Notes: generated by a model not told the origin, from the sequence alone. Shown: positions 24,636 to 32,062, numbered from the stretch's first letter. The stretch is DNA of 64,000 nt from Chloroflexota bacterium (GCA_016860845.1 BOKF01000038.1:17100-81099), one strand, 5' to 3'. Numbers and translations: made by a program.

Positions 24636-26096
24636 ATGGCGCAAATGTTTATGAACGGCGAGTGGGTTAATGCCCTGAGCGGCAGGAATTATGAAGTTAA
24701 AAATCCGGCCAGCGGCGAGATCATTGACTCTGTTCCTCTGGGCGATGCCGGCGAGGCACGGGCGGCGGTTGAGGCGGCGGCGGCCGCTTTTAGCGGCTGG
24801 GCCGGCACCGCGCCTGACAAGCGGGCCGAAATCATGCAGGCCGGCATTGCCAAAGTAAAAGAGAATCTGCCCGAATTGGCCGCGCTGCTGACCAAAGAAC
24901 AGGGCAAGCCGCTGCTGGAAGCCAACGGCGAACTGCACCATTTTTTGCACGGGATGGAGTTCTATGCCGGGCTGGCGAGCAAGATTCGGGGGGCGCTGGC
25001 CCCGCTCCCGCCAGCGATGAATCCCAAAAGCTACGGGGTCATCATGCCTCAGCCGGTAGGGGTGTCGGTGGGGATTGTGCCCTGGAATTTCCCGATCACT
25101 CTGATGGGAACCAAGGTCGGCCCGGCGCTGGCGGCGGGCTGTCCCATCATCATCAAACCGGCCAGCACGACTCCTCTGACCACACTGCGCATTATTGGTC
25201 TGCTCAATGAGGCCGGGCTGCCGCCAGGGGTATTACAATGCGTCACCGGGCCGGGCGGGTCGCTGGGCAACAAATTGATCAGCCAGCCCCAAGTACGGCG
25301 GGTGGCCCTGACCGGCAGCAGCGCCACCGGCGAGCGGGTCATGCAGGTGGCCGGTCCCAAATTCAAGCGGATCACCCTGGAGCTGGGCGGCTCCGACCCC
25401 ATGATTGTCTGCCCCGACGCGGATATGGCCAAGGCGGTCAACGGGGCCATGATTGGGCGTTACTGGAATGCCGGGCAGGCCTGCCTGGCGGTTAAGCGGT
25501 TGTATCTTTTTGCGGAAATTTACGACGAATTTGTGGAGGCCCTGGTGAGCAAGGTCAAGCGGTACGAGCCGGGCGATGGCCTGACCAAGGCCGAAAAGCC
25601 GATGATCCGCATGGGGCCGCTGCACACGGAAAGCCAGCGGGTGGAGGTAGAGGAGCAACTGGCCGACGCGGTCAGCGGGGGTGCGGAAGTGTTAACGGGC
25701 GGGACTCGGCCAGAGGGGCCGGGACTGGAGAAGGGTTATTTCTTTAATCCGGCCGTTGTGGTCAATGTGCCGGAAGAGAGCCGCCTGGTGACGGAAGAAG
25801 TTTTCGGCCCGGTGCTGCCCGTTTTCAAGGTGTCGTCGCTGGACGAGGCGATTGCCAGGGCCAACGCCAGCCCGTGGGGGTTAGGCGCGTCTATCTGGAC
25901 CAACAATATGAAGTGGGCCAACCAGGCCGCCCGCGAGGTCGAGAGCGGTATGTTGTGGGTCAACCAGATTCACTACGGTTATGATGAAATGCCCTTCGGC
26001 GGGGTCAAAGCCAGCGGTATTGGCCGGGAGCATGGCCCCGAGGCGTTGGATAATTATTTGGAGCCGAAGAGCGTGGTCTTCGGTGGACTGGATTAA
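24636..26096 (+). CDS. NAD(P)-dependent aldehyde dehydrogenase
   Basis: A 486-aa ALDH superfamily enzyme. Landmarks: GVSVGIVPWNFPITLMGTK (about 140-158), LTGSSATGERVM, catalytic Glu in LELGGSDPMIVC (about 248), and the catalytic Cys283 in WNAGQACLAVKR, then EEVFGPVLPVFK near the end. It resembles succinate-semialdehyde/benzaldehyde-type dehydrogenases. In E. coli the ring-opened phenylacetyl-CoA aldehyde is oxidised by the ALDH half of PaaZ; here a separate ALDH could do that, but a role in arylacetaldehyde oxidation upstream of the CoA ligase is as likely. An AGGAGG site precedes the ATG. Confidence 0.9.
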   Translation: MAQMFMNGEWVNALSGRNYEVKNPASGEIIDSVPLGDAGEARAAVEAAAAAFSGWAGTAPDKRAEIMQAGIAKVKENLPELAALLTKEQGKPLLEANGELHHFLHGMEFYAGLASKIRGALAPLPPAMNPKSYGVIMPQPVGVSVGIVPWNFPITLMGTKVGPALAAGCPIIIKPASTTPLTTLRIIGLLNEAGLPPGVLQCVTGPGGSLGNKLISQPQVRRVALTGSSATGERVMQVAGPKFKRITLELGGSDPMIVCPDADMAKAVNGAMIGRYWNAGQACLAVKRLYLFAEIYDEFVEALVSKVKRYEPGDGLTKAEKPMIRMGPLHTESQRVEVEEQLADAVSGGAEVLTGGTRPEGPGLEKGYFFNPAVVVNVPEESRLVTEEVFGPVLPVFKVSSLDEAIARANASPWGLGASIWTNNMKWANQAAREVESGMLWVNQIHYGYDEMPFGGVKASGIGREHGPEALDNYLEPKSVVFGGLD

Positions 26097-26097
26097 C

Positions 26098-26111
26098 CAA
26101 AATCCAAAATC
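26098..26111 (+). repeat. Heptamer array (CAAAATC x2)
   Basis: Two exact tandem units immediately after the ALDH stop; the same word family (AAAATCT) occurs inside recD2 at 40277-40304. Confidence 0.6.
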
Positions 26112-26130
26112 TAAGTATGGAGATGAAAGA

Positions 26131-26913
26131 ATGTCTGATTCTTATGTAACCCTTACCAAAGAAGCGCCGCTGGGCATCATCACCCTTAACCGGCCTCCGG
26201 CAAACAGTTACGATATTAAGTTCATGCAGGATTTAGACGCGGCCATTGAAGGTGTGGCCGCTGATGATGACATCAAGGCAGCCCTGCTGATCAGCGCGTC
26301 GGAGAAATTCTTTTCCGGCGGCGCCGACATCAAGGCTTTTCTGGCCAACACCCCGGAAGCCAATACGGAGATGGTCAACTTTGCTCATGAGGTTCTGGCC
26401 AAAATCGCTCGTCTCCCCAAAATATTTATCGCGGTTATCAATGGGCACGCTATGGGCGGCGGCCTGGAAATGGCCCTGGCCTGCGATTTGCGCTTTGCCG
26501 GGGACGGCAAGTTCATGCTGGCGCTGCCGGAGTCAACCCTGGGCCTGCTGCCCGGCAACGGGGGAACGCAGCGTCTGGCGCGGCTCATCGGGGCCAGCCG
26601 GGCGCTGGAGTTGATGCTGAGCGGCCGCGCCGTCAGCCCCCAGGAAGGGTTGGAACTGGGGATTGTCAATAAGCTCTTTCCCGGCGAGTCGGTGCTGGGA
26701 GAGGCCAAGGCATATGCCCTAAAACTGGCGAATGGTCCGACGAAAGCCCTGGCTAATATCAAACGCTGCGTCTACGAAGGTATCGAGCTGCCGCTGGCCG
26801 CTGGCCTGATGCTGGAACGAGGACTCATCGCCGAGCTTTTCCGCACCGAAGATGCCCGTGAGGGGTTTGCGGCCTTTGTGGAGAAGCGCAAAGCGGAGTT
26901 TAAAGGAAGATAG
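26131..26913 (+). CDS. Enoyl-CoA hydratase/isomerase family protein (paaF/paaG-like)
   Basis: A 260-aa crotonase. Oxyanion-hole segments FFSGGADIKAF (about 61-71) and GHAMGGGLEMALACDLRFA (about 100-118), and the catalytic-Glu segment LPESTLGLLPGNGGTQRL, are all intact, fitting a true hydratase. ATG 26131 follows GGAGA; a longer frame from 25981 overlaps the ALDH gene and is not real. Within the paa cluster it may act as PaaF (hydration of 2,3-dehydroadipyl-CoA) or PaaG (ring isomerase); sequence by eye cannot separate these. Confidence 0.88.
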   Translation: MSDSYVTLTKEAPLGIITLNRPPANSYDIKFMQDLDAAIEGVAADDDIKAALLISASEKFFSGGADIKAFLANTPEANTEMVNFAHEVLAKIARLPKIFIAVINGHAMGGGLEMALACDLRFAGDGKFMLALPESTLGLLPGNGGTQRLARLIGASRALELMLSGRAVSPQEGLELGIVNKLFPGESVLGEAKAYALKLANGPTKALANIKRCVYEGIELPLAAGLMLERGLIAELFRTEDAREGFAAFVEKRKAEFKGR

Positions 26914-26985
26914 GGAACTCGTAGGAACTAAAGGAACTAAAAAGTTAAGCTGCTTTGGTTTCGAATATTTATGGGGGATAAAGCA

Positions 26986-27978
26986 ATGGCTAACAATGGA
27001 AAGGTGCATTTTGCTTCGGAAGAGAGCTTAAAGGCTCGACTTGAGGGTGGTGAATTAGTTGAAACGCCGGACCAGATGTCGGAGGAGTACGTGCTGGGGT
27101 TAAAGCGCATTCTGACCGTTTCGGCGGACACGGAGCTGATGAGCGCCCCGGCTTACTACCACGCCGCTGCCAAAGCACCGACGATCAATGCCTTTGTCTC
27201 GGCCATGGCGATTATTCAGGACGAGCTGGGCCATGCCAATATTGCTTACCGGCTGCTGGAAGATTTGGGCTTCGACAAAGAAGAACTGTTGTACGAACGC
27301 CAGCCCCACGAATTCAAACATCCCTACGCTTTTGACGTGCCCCTGGATAGCTGGGTGGAACTGGTCTGCGCCAATGCCCTGTACGACCGGGCCGGCTATG
27401 TGCTGCTGGGCGATGTCTATAAGCATACCACCTTCGCCCCCTGGAAGCGCGGCCTGGTCAAGGTAGACCGGGAAGAGAATTTCCACCTGCGGCATGGTGA
27501 AACCTGGATGCGCAAAATTTGCGAAAGCGAGTCGGGGCGCGAGGAAGTGCAGCGTGCCGTAGACTGGATGTTTCCCATGGTGATGGAGTGGTTTGGCCTG
27601 CCGGATGACAAGAAGAAGCACACCGAACAGCTTTCCTATGGCCTGAAGGGTAGTTCCAACGACACTTTGCGCCAGGTCTGGCTGAGTACCGGCGTGCCGT
27701 TCTGTCAAGAGATCGGCTTGAAGCTGCCGGTCCATTGGACCCCCCCCTCAATCCCCCCCCTTGAAGGAGGGGGAAGGGGGGGGAAGTATGAATTGGATTA
27801 TCCCTTCCCCTGCCAGTTTGATGCGCAAGAGAAGCGCTGGCTGATGGCAGAGGGTGAAATCGGCTGGGACCAGGTGTTGAAACGCTGGAAAGCGCGCGGC
27901 CCCAAAAACGAGGAGTTTGTCGAGCGGATTCAACGCGGCCATAAAGAGCTGCAAAAGATGATGAGTATTGTCCAGTAG
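26986..27978 (+). CDS. paaA: 1,2-phenylacetyl-CoA epoxidase, catalytic subunit A
   Basis: About 330 aa, the ferritin-like diiron subunit that epoxidises the ring of phenylacetyl-CoA. Diiron ligands are visible in QDELGHANIAYRL (ExxH) and VDREENFHLRHGETW (ExxH), with the matching Glu in helix 1 (SADTELMSAPAYYH). Near residue 245 a stretch of about 16 residues (WTPPSIPPLEGGGRGG) is encoded by a CCCTCC/GGGAGG palindromic repeat, longer than the usual short loop before the conserved DYPFPCQFD segment. ATG 26986 is preceded by GGGGG at good spacing; ATG 26971 is possible. Expected partners PaaB and PaaC follow, but no PaaE reductase gene is present here. Confidence 0.93.
   Translation: MANNGKVHFASEESLKARLEGGELVETPDQMSEEYVLGLKRILTVSADTELMSAPAYYHAAAKAPTINAFVSAMAIIQDELGHANIAYRLLEDLGFDKEELLYERQPHEFKHPYAFDVPLDSWVELVCANALYDRAGYVLLGDVYKHTTFAPWKRGLVKVDREENFHLRHGETWMRKICESESGREEVQRAVDWMFPMVMEWFGLPDDKKKHTEQLSYGLKGSSNDTLRQVWLSTGVPFCQEIGLKLPVHWTPPSIPPLEGGGRGGKYELDYPFPCQFDAQEKRWLMAEGEIGWDQVLKRWKARGPKNEEFVERIQRGHKELQKMMSIVQ
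27741..27783 (+). repeat. CCCTCC/GGGAGG palindromic element inside paaA (copy ii)
   Basis: C-rich arm, TTGAA centre and G-rich arm in the middle of the coding frame; read as PPLEGGGRGG. Same design and same reading frame as the copy at 38234-38270. Confidence 0.7.
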
Positions 27979-27981
27979 ATG

Positions 27982-28002
27982 GTAGACAGTAGACGGTAGA
28001 CG
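27982..28002 (+). repeat. Heptamer array (GTAGACA, GTAGACG, GTAGACG)
   Basis: Three tandem units just after the paaA stop and before the ribosome site of the next gene. Identical 21-bp array at 51398-51418 (end of panC). Confidence 0.8.
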
Positions 28003-28011
28003 GGGAAGAAA

Positions 28012-28338
28012 ATGGCTGAGTTGGCTTGTGATGAAGTGAACTATCTATGGGAAGCACTACAGGACGTGCAGGATCCTGAGTTTCCGATGAGTATTGTGGA
28101 CATGGGGCTGGTAGTTGATCTGCAAAAAGCAGGATGCTCGGTCCAGGTTAAAATGACCTTTACGGCCATGGGCTGCCCTTGCATGGAGATGATTATGGAA
28201 GACACCCGCGCGCGTCTGTTGCAAGAACCGGATGTGGAGCAGGTGGAAATCCAGGTGGTCTGGTCGCCGGTGTGGACCAAGCAGCGGATGACCGAACAGG
28301 GGCGGGAGATCATGCAATTTTGTGGAGTCACCCTCTAA
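28012..28338 (+). CDS. PaaD N-terminal part as a separate protein (MIP18/DUF59 family)
   Basis: A 108-aa MIP18-family protein: LQDVQDPEFPMSIVDMGLV (19-33), then VKMTFTAMGCPCMEMI with Cys55 and Cys57 in the family's cysteine loop, and VVWSPVWTKQRMTEQGRE. This matches the N-terminal part of PaaD, an iron-site or FeS maturation factor for the PaaABCE epoxidase. Classical PaaD (~165 aa) continues into a zinc ribbon; here the protein stops and a separate zinc-ribbon gene lies at 29775-29984. It sits between paaA and the paaB-like genes. Confidence 0.85.
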   Translation: MAELACDEVNYLWEALQDVQDPEFPMSIVDMGLVVDLQKAGCSVQVKMTFTAMGCPCMEMIMEDTRARLLQEPDVEQVEIQVVWSPVWTKQRMTEQGREIMQFCGVTL

Positions 28339-28343
28339 TCAGT

Positions 28344-28400
28344 TGGAAGACTGGAGGGCTGGAAGGTTGCGCTCTTTCCTAATGTTCTAACCTTTCAACC
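28344..28400. repeat. 8-nt word array with inverted partner (TGGAAGAC-type)
   Basis: TGGAAGAC, TGGAGGGC and TGGAAGGT in tandem (from 28344), then TTCTAACC and TTTCAACC (about 28385-28400) as rough inverted units. Same hairpin design as the heptamer arrays but with an 8-nt period. Confidence 0.55.
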
Positions 28401-28419
28401 CTCAAACGAGGTGAGATTT

Positions 28420-28626
28420 ATGACCAAACTATTACCCGGCATCGAAATTTATGAAGTTTTTGCCAAAGTTAAAGCAAACGACCCGCTGCGCCACTGCGGC
28501 AATGTGATGGCCACCGATGCCGAGGGGGCTAAAGTGTACGCCTACAAAATGTACGATGAGTTTCCCTGGACAGAAATGATTGTCGTTCCCCGCCGGGAAA
28601 TTATCACCGTGATCAAAACGAAATGA
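28420..28626 (+). CDS. PaaB-like small subunit, first copy
   Basis: A 68-aa protein matching PaaB, the small structural subunit of the phenylacetyl-CoA epoxidase: IEIYEVFAKVKANDPLRHCGNVMATDAEGAKVYA-type N-terminus (P/I-x-YEVF, H-x-G-x-hx-A-x-D-A) and MIVVPRREI near the end. E. coli PaaB is about 95 aa, so this is short at the C-terminus. The start ATG 28420 follows GAGGTGAG. A second PaaB-like gene follows 91 bp downstream. Confidence 0.75.
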   Translation: MTKLLPGIEIYEVFAKVKANDPLRHCGNVMATDAEGAKVYAYKMYDEFPWTEMIVVPRREIITVIKTK

Positions 28627-28632
28627 GGATAT

Positions 28633-28700
28633 GAAGAGGCGAGGAGGCGAGGAGAGCAGCTAAATTTTTTCGCCTCTTCGCCTCACTGGTCCTCGCCTCA
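28633..28700. repeat. 8-nt word array with inverted partner (GAAGAGGC / GCCTCTTC)
   Basis: GAAGAGGC, GAGGAGGC, GAGGAGAG in tandem, then GCCTCTTC, GCCTCACT and GCCTCATC; 13 of 14 central pairs match. Lies between the two paaB-like genes, before an AGGAGG site. Confidence 0.7.
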
Positions 28701-28717
28701 TCACCCCAGGAGGCATT

Positions 28718-28924
28718 ATGCCCACAACCTACGATGTTTTCGCCCGCAAAGAACACCCCGAGCCGCTGCTGTACATCGGCTCCATTGAAGTTGAACAGGC
28801 CGAGCAGGTCGCTCAGGCCAGCCTGGAGCAGTTTGGCCCGGAGAGCGAGTGGCTGGAGATGATCGCCGTGCCGCGCCAGGCTGTGATTTTGGTCTTTTCC
28901 GAGAAAGAAGGGGTGACAGCATGA
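28718..28924 (+). CDS. PaaB-like small subunit, second copy
   Basis: A 68-aa protein with the same layout as the first copy: YDVFARKEHPEPLLYIGSIE, then EQAEQVAQASLEQFG and LEMIAVPRQAVILVF. The two differ at most positions, so duplication is old or they play different roles in the epoxidase (for example a heterodimeric PaaB). Its stop overlaps the paaC start (ATGA), so it is translationally coupled to paaC. An AGGAGG site precedes the ATG. Confidence 0.7.
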   Translation: MPTTYDVFARKEHPEPLLYIGSIEVEQAEQVAQASLEQFGPESEWLEMIAVPRQAVILVFSEKEGVTA

Positions 28925-29730
28925 GCGAGGCCAATCATTTTCAAATGGAGGAGATTCCAGTCAGAGCCGCTACCTCTGACCCGGCCGATTTTAGCCCCAA
29001 AACCCAGGCGGTTTTGCTCAATCTGCTGCTGCAACTGGCCGACAACAAGTATATGTTGGGCAAACGCTACGCCGAATGGGTCAACAGCGCGCCCATGCTC
29101 GAAGCGGCGGTTGCGGCGGCGGCGATGACCCAGGACGAGTTGGGCCACGCCCGCAGCCTTTACCCGCTCTTTCGCACCTTCCCTGATGCGCCGCCCGTGC
29201 TCAAAAAAGAGGAAGACCGCACCGACTTGATCAATATCACCTTCCTGGACCAACCCTTTGGCAGTTGGCTCGATTTTGTTGCCGCCAATTTTCTGTTCGA
29301 CCAGGCGCTCTCGGTCGTGTTTGAAGCGGCCAGGGAGTCGGTATTTGAGCCGCTCAAGCAGCGTGCTGCCAAAATTTTGCAGGAAGAGCGATTCCATACC
29401 ATGTACGGGGCCACCTGGGTGCGTAGCCTGGCCAGGCACGACAGCCCGGCCAGTTACCAGTTAGAGGTCACTCTCCGCCGCATTTGGCCGGAAGTCATCT
29501 GCTGGCTGGGCCAGCCCGGCGAAAAGTACCAGCAGTACGCCCTCGACGAAGGTCTCCTGTGCGATGATGTCACTATCCTGCGCCAAAAGTTCCTGCGCCG
29601 GGTCGGGCCGGTGCTGCAAGAAGTGGGCTATACTTTGCCCTTTTCTTTTGAGGCTGCGACAGGTCAGTGGGGCATCGGCGACGAACTGCCCTGGGAACGC
29701 TGGAACCCGAAGACACGACGGCTGAATTAG
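28921..29730 (+). CDS. paaC: 1,2-phenylacetyl-CoA epoxidase, structural subunit C
   Basis: A 269-aa ferritin-like protein, the PaaC partner that stabilises PaaA and helps bind phenylacetyl-CoA. Visible: NLLLQLADNKYMLGKRYAEW (about 36-55), TQDELGHARSLYPLF and QEERFHTMYGATWV, with a final LPWERWNP. Both ExxH motifs persist, whereas E. coli PaaC has lost part of its diiron site, so metal binding is worth testing. The ATG overlaps the previous stop by 4 bp; the longer frame from 28849 is spurious. Confidence 0.9.
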   Translation: MSEANHFQMEEIPVRAATSDPADFSPKTQAVLLNLLLQLADNKYMLGKRYAEWVNSAPMLEAAVAAAAMTQDELGHARSLYPLFRTFPDAPPVLKKEEDRTDLINITFLDQPFGSWLDFVAANFLFDQALSVVFEAARESVFEPLKQRAAKILQEERFHTMYGATWVRSLARHDSPASYQLEVTLRRIWPEVICWLGQPGEKYQQYALDEGLLCDDVTILRQKFLRRVGPVLQEVGYTLPFSFEAATGQWGIGDELPWERWNPKTRRLN

Positions 29731-29774
29731 ATGCAAATTTAACACCCCAGCTTCTGGGGAGGTGGCTTTTGAGC

Positions 29775-29984
29775 ATGGCTAAACTCAAAAATTTAATCGA
29801 AACCAAACCGCCTGAAGTACCCGACCATCCCCCCTGCGCCTTTTGCGGCTCGAAAAAGACCGAATTCATGGCCCTTTTCGGCCAGTTTTTACTAGTCTCA
29901 CAATATTACTGCCATACTTGTCATAGTGCCTTCGAATGGTGCAAGTGGCAGGATGAAGGAGGGGACGTGAAACGTGATGCGTGA
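29775..29984 (+). CDS. PaaD C-terminal zinc-ribbon part as a separate protein
   Basis: A 69-aa zinc ribbon: CAFC (Cys21, Cys24) and CHTC (Cys46, Cys49), with a fifth Cys56, and the spacing and KTEFMALFGQFLLVSQYYC context of the PaaD C-terminal domain. It is therefore the missing half of the PaaD at 28012-28338, split off and placed after paaC. ATG 29775 follows GGGGAGGTGG. The last five codons and the stop are formed by a heptamer array (ACGTGAA-type), so the C-terminus has been set by a repeat. Confidence 0.8.
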   Translation: MAKLKNLIETKPPEVPDHPPCAFCGSKKTEFMALFGQFLLVSQYYCHTCHSAFEWCKWQDEGGDVKRDA

Positions 29985-30028
29985 TACGTGAAAAGATTTT
30001 TCACTCACGCTTCACGCATCACGCATCA
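29965..30028. repeat. Inverted heptamer array (ACGTGAA-type / TTCACGC-type)
   Basis: ACGTGAA, ACGTGAT, GCGTGAT, ACGTGAA (29965-29992) then TTCACGC, ATCACGC, ATCA (to 30028) form a long stem. The left arm supplies the stop of the zinc-ribbon gene; the right arm abuts the next ATG. Confidence 0.8.
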
Positions 30029-30817
30029 ATGAATTTCACCCATCTTCTTTACCATCTTTCTCCCACCGGCATCGCCACGGTGACGCTCAACCGGCCCGAA
30101 GCGCACAATGCCATCAGCGCCGAGATGCGTCACGATTTTCGCGCCCTGGGCGATCTGCTGCTGACCGACACCGCGATTAAGGTCGTGATCTTTACCGGTG
30201 CGGGCGACGAGGCTTTTTCCGCGGGCGGCGATATCAGCCATTTTGAGCGAGAGTGGCTGACGCCTGATTTTCGGGCCCACGGCCACCACCTGACCGAGTT
30301 TTTCAACCTGCTGGAAATTCTGGAAAAGCCGGTTATTGCCGCCATCAACGGTGTCGCCAGCGGGGCCGGGCTGCAACTGGCCCTGGCCTGCGATTTACGG
30401 CTGGCCTCCAGCCAGGCCCGTTTCGCCTTTCGGGAGAATTTTATCAACCTGATTCCGGGCCACGGCGGCACGGTGCGGCTGGTGCGGTTGGTTGGCCTGG
30501 GCCAGGCCAAAGAACTGATTTTTATGGGCGACACGCTCGGCGCGGAGGAGGCGCAAAAGATTGGCCTGGTCCACCGGGTTATACCGCACGAAACGCTGCC
30601 GGGGGAAGCCCAGGCGCTGGCCCAGAAGTTGCTGCAACGCGCGCCGCAGTCACTGGGGTTGGTCAAGCGGCTGCTGCTGGCGTCGAGCGAAACCGGCCAG
30701 ACCACCGCCTTATTTTTAGAAAGCCTGGCCCAGAGTGTCCTGATTAAAACGGAGGATCACCAGGAAGGTATCCGGGCCTTTCGGGAGAAACGCAAACCAC
30801 GGTTTACAGGAAGGTAA
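30029..30817 (+). CDS. Enoyl-CoA hydratase/isomerase family protein (paaG/paaF-like)
   Basis: A 262-aa crotonase: LNRPEAHNAIS at the N-terminus, FSAGGDISHFE (oxyanion segment, about 63-73), INGVASGAGLQLALACDLRLA (about 100-120) and FRENFINLIPGHGGTVRL. The catalytic-loop Glu of hydratases is in FREN here, shifted relative to the first crotonase gene, so the two probably catalyse different steps (ring isomerisation or hydrolysis versus hydration). ATG 30029 directly follows a heptamer hairpin, with no clear Shine-Dalgarno sequence outside it; an upstream frame from 29981 is less likely. Confidence 0.85.
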   Translation: MNFTHLLYHLSPTGIATVTLNRPEAHNAISAEMRHDFRALGDLLLTDTAIKVVIFTGAGDEAFSAGGDISHFEREWLTPDFRAHGHHLTEFFNLLEILEKPVIAAINGVASGAGLQLALACDLRLASSQARFAFRENFINLIPGHGGTVRLVRLVGLGQAKELIFMGDTLGAEEAQKIGLVHRVIPHETLPGEAQALAQKLLQRAPQSLGLVKRLLLASSETGQTTALFLESLAQSVLIKTEDHQEGIRAFREKRKPRFTGR

Positions 30818-30826
30818 AGCAGAGTC

Positions 30827-31282
30827 CTGATTGCTAAAGTAGACATTCAAGACCTCCCTATCGCCCGCCAACTTCACGCGCTGCAACTCGCCTCCTATCG
30901 GGTTGAGAGCGAGCTGATCGGCTACCCGTACCTGCCGCCCCTGCTGGAAACCGTCGAGGACTTGCAACGCGCCGGCGAGCAGTTTCTTGTTTTTCAGAAA
31001 GAGGGGCAGATTTTAGGCGCAGTCACCTATGTTTGCGCCAACGAAACCCTGGAAATTTGCCGCCTGATTGTCAGCCCTCTCCATTTCCGGCAGGGTATCG
31101 CCGGCAGGCTGCTGGCGGCGGTTGAACAGGTCGAAATGGCGGTCAAGCGAATCGTTGTCTCAACCGCCGAAAATAACCTGCCCGCGGTAGCCCTCTATCA
31201 AAAACACGGCTACACTGTTGCCGAGCGAACAGTATTGCCGGATGGGTTGGCCCTGGTAGGTCTGCAAAAGCAAATCGGATGA
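30827..31282 (+). CDS. GNAT-family N-acetyltransferase, non-ATG start
   Basis: The reading frame runs from just after the hydratase stop (same frame) to 31282 and encodes a GNAT protein of ~151 aa: LHALQLASYRVESELIGYPYLPPLLET at the N-terminus, ICRLIVSPLHFRQGIAGRLLAA (acetyl-CoA binding motif A) and ALYQKHGYTVAER. No ATG, GTG or TTG occurs in frame before the conserved N-terminal part; CTG 30827 or ATT 30830 are the only plausible starts (TTG 30962 would cut the domain). It may be co-translated with the upstream hydratase (AGGAAGG at 30808-30814). Substrate unknown. Confidence 0.7.
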   Translation: MIAKVDIQDLPIARQLHALQLASYRVESELIGYPYLPPLLETVEDLQRAGEQFLVFQKEGQILGAVTYVCANETLEICRLIVSPLHFRQGIAGRLLAAVEQVEMAVKRIVVSTAENNLPAVALYQKHGYTVAERTVLPDGLALVGLQKQIG

Positions 31283-31321
31283 ACGAAGTTAATCTCCAGA
31301 GGATGGCAAGCAAATTATTGT

Positions 31322-31840
31322 ATGATTATTGAATATACCGGCAAGCGGCCTCAAATCGCTGAGGATGCCTTCATCGCCCCGACTGCGGTTATCGCCGGGG
31401 ATGTCATTATCAAAGCCGGGGCCAATATCTGGTTTGGGGCGGTGCTGCGGGGCGATGAGAACCAGATTGTCATCGGCGAGCGGAGCAGCATTCAGGATAA
31501 TGTCGTCATCCATGTCAGCGTGGAGAACCCAACCATAGTCGGGCCAGATGTGACCATCGGCCATGCGGTGGTGCTGGAAGCGTGCCGGATCGAAGCCGGT
31601 GCTCTGGTGGGAATGAATGCGACCGTGCTGGACGGCGCGGTGGTCGGCGAGCGGGCGCTCATCGCCGCCGGGAGCGTGGTCCGCGAGAATCAAGTCATTC
31701 CGGCGGATACTCTGGCCGCCGGCGTGCCGGCTCAGATCAAAGGCCCCATGTCCGAAGCCGCGCGGGAACACGTGGCGACGGCCACCGAGGTGTATCAGGA
31801 GTTGGCGAAGAATTACCGAAGAGCATTGACTGAAACGTAA
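31322..31840 (+). CDS. Gamma-carbonic-anhydrase-like hexapeptide protein (PaaY-like)
   Basis: A 172-aa left-handed beta-helix protein: VIAGDVIIKAGANIWFGAVLRGDE (23-46), NVVIH with His64, and GHAVVLEAC with His81. In gamma-carbonic anhydrases and PaaY the third zinc ligand is His at the position that reads Glu86 here (HxxxxE instead of HxxxxH), so the metal site is altered. PaaY is a thioesterase linked to paa clusters, which fits the position, but the family also occurs outside such clusters. ATG 31322 has no strong ribosome site. Confidence 0.8.
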   Translation: MIIEYTGKRPQIAEDAFIAPTAVIAGDVIIKAGANIWFGAVLRGDENQIVIGERSSIQDNVVIHVSVENPTIVGPDVTIGHAVVLEACRIEAGALVGMNATVLDGAVVGERALIAAGSVVRENQVIPADTLAAGVPAQIKGPMSEAAREHVATATEVYQELAKNYRRALTET

Positions 31841-31892
31841 ATCGTGAAATGTCATGATCTTTAACTAATTGACAACAGATTTGATCTTTTAT

Positions 31893-32043
31893 CCTGAGTT
31901 CGGAATTAGTCCCAAAAATCACCCTTCGATACGGGCTAACGCCCTACTCAGGATGATTTCCGGCCTAACATCGCATCCTGAGTAGCCTTGAGCGAAGCGA
32001 GGGGCGTATCGAAGGATGCGATTACAAAAACTCCGAACTCAGG
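31893..32043. repeat. 151-bp nested inverted repeat (CCTGAGTTCGGA ends)
   Basis: Outer arms CCTGAGTTCGGA (31893-31904) and TCCGAACTCAGG (32032-32043) are perfect; inside lie CATCCTGAGTAG and CGAAGGATG words, as in common bacterial CATCCTGAG...CGAAGGATG repeats, and CCCTTCGATACGGG. It fills the gap before the second ALDH gene. Confidence 0.7.
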
Positions 32044-32062
32044 TTTTTAAGGAACTAAAGCG

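Noticed and set aside
25981..26130. Long 5' extension of the first crotonase gene into the ALDH gene
   Set aside because: The upstream part is the ALDH sequence in another frame; ATG 26131 has a proper ribosome site.
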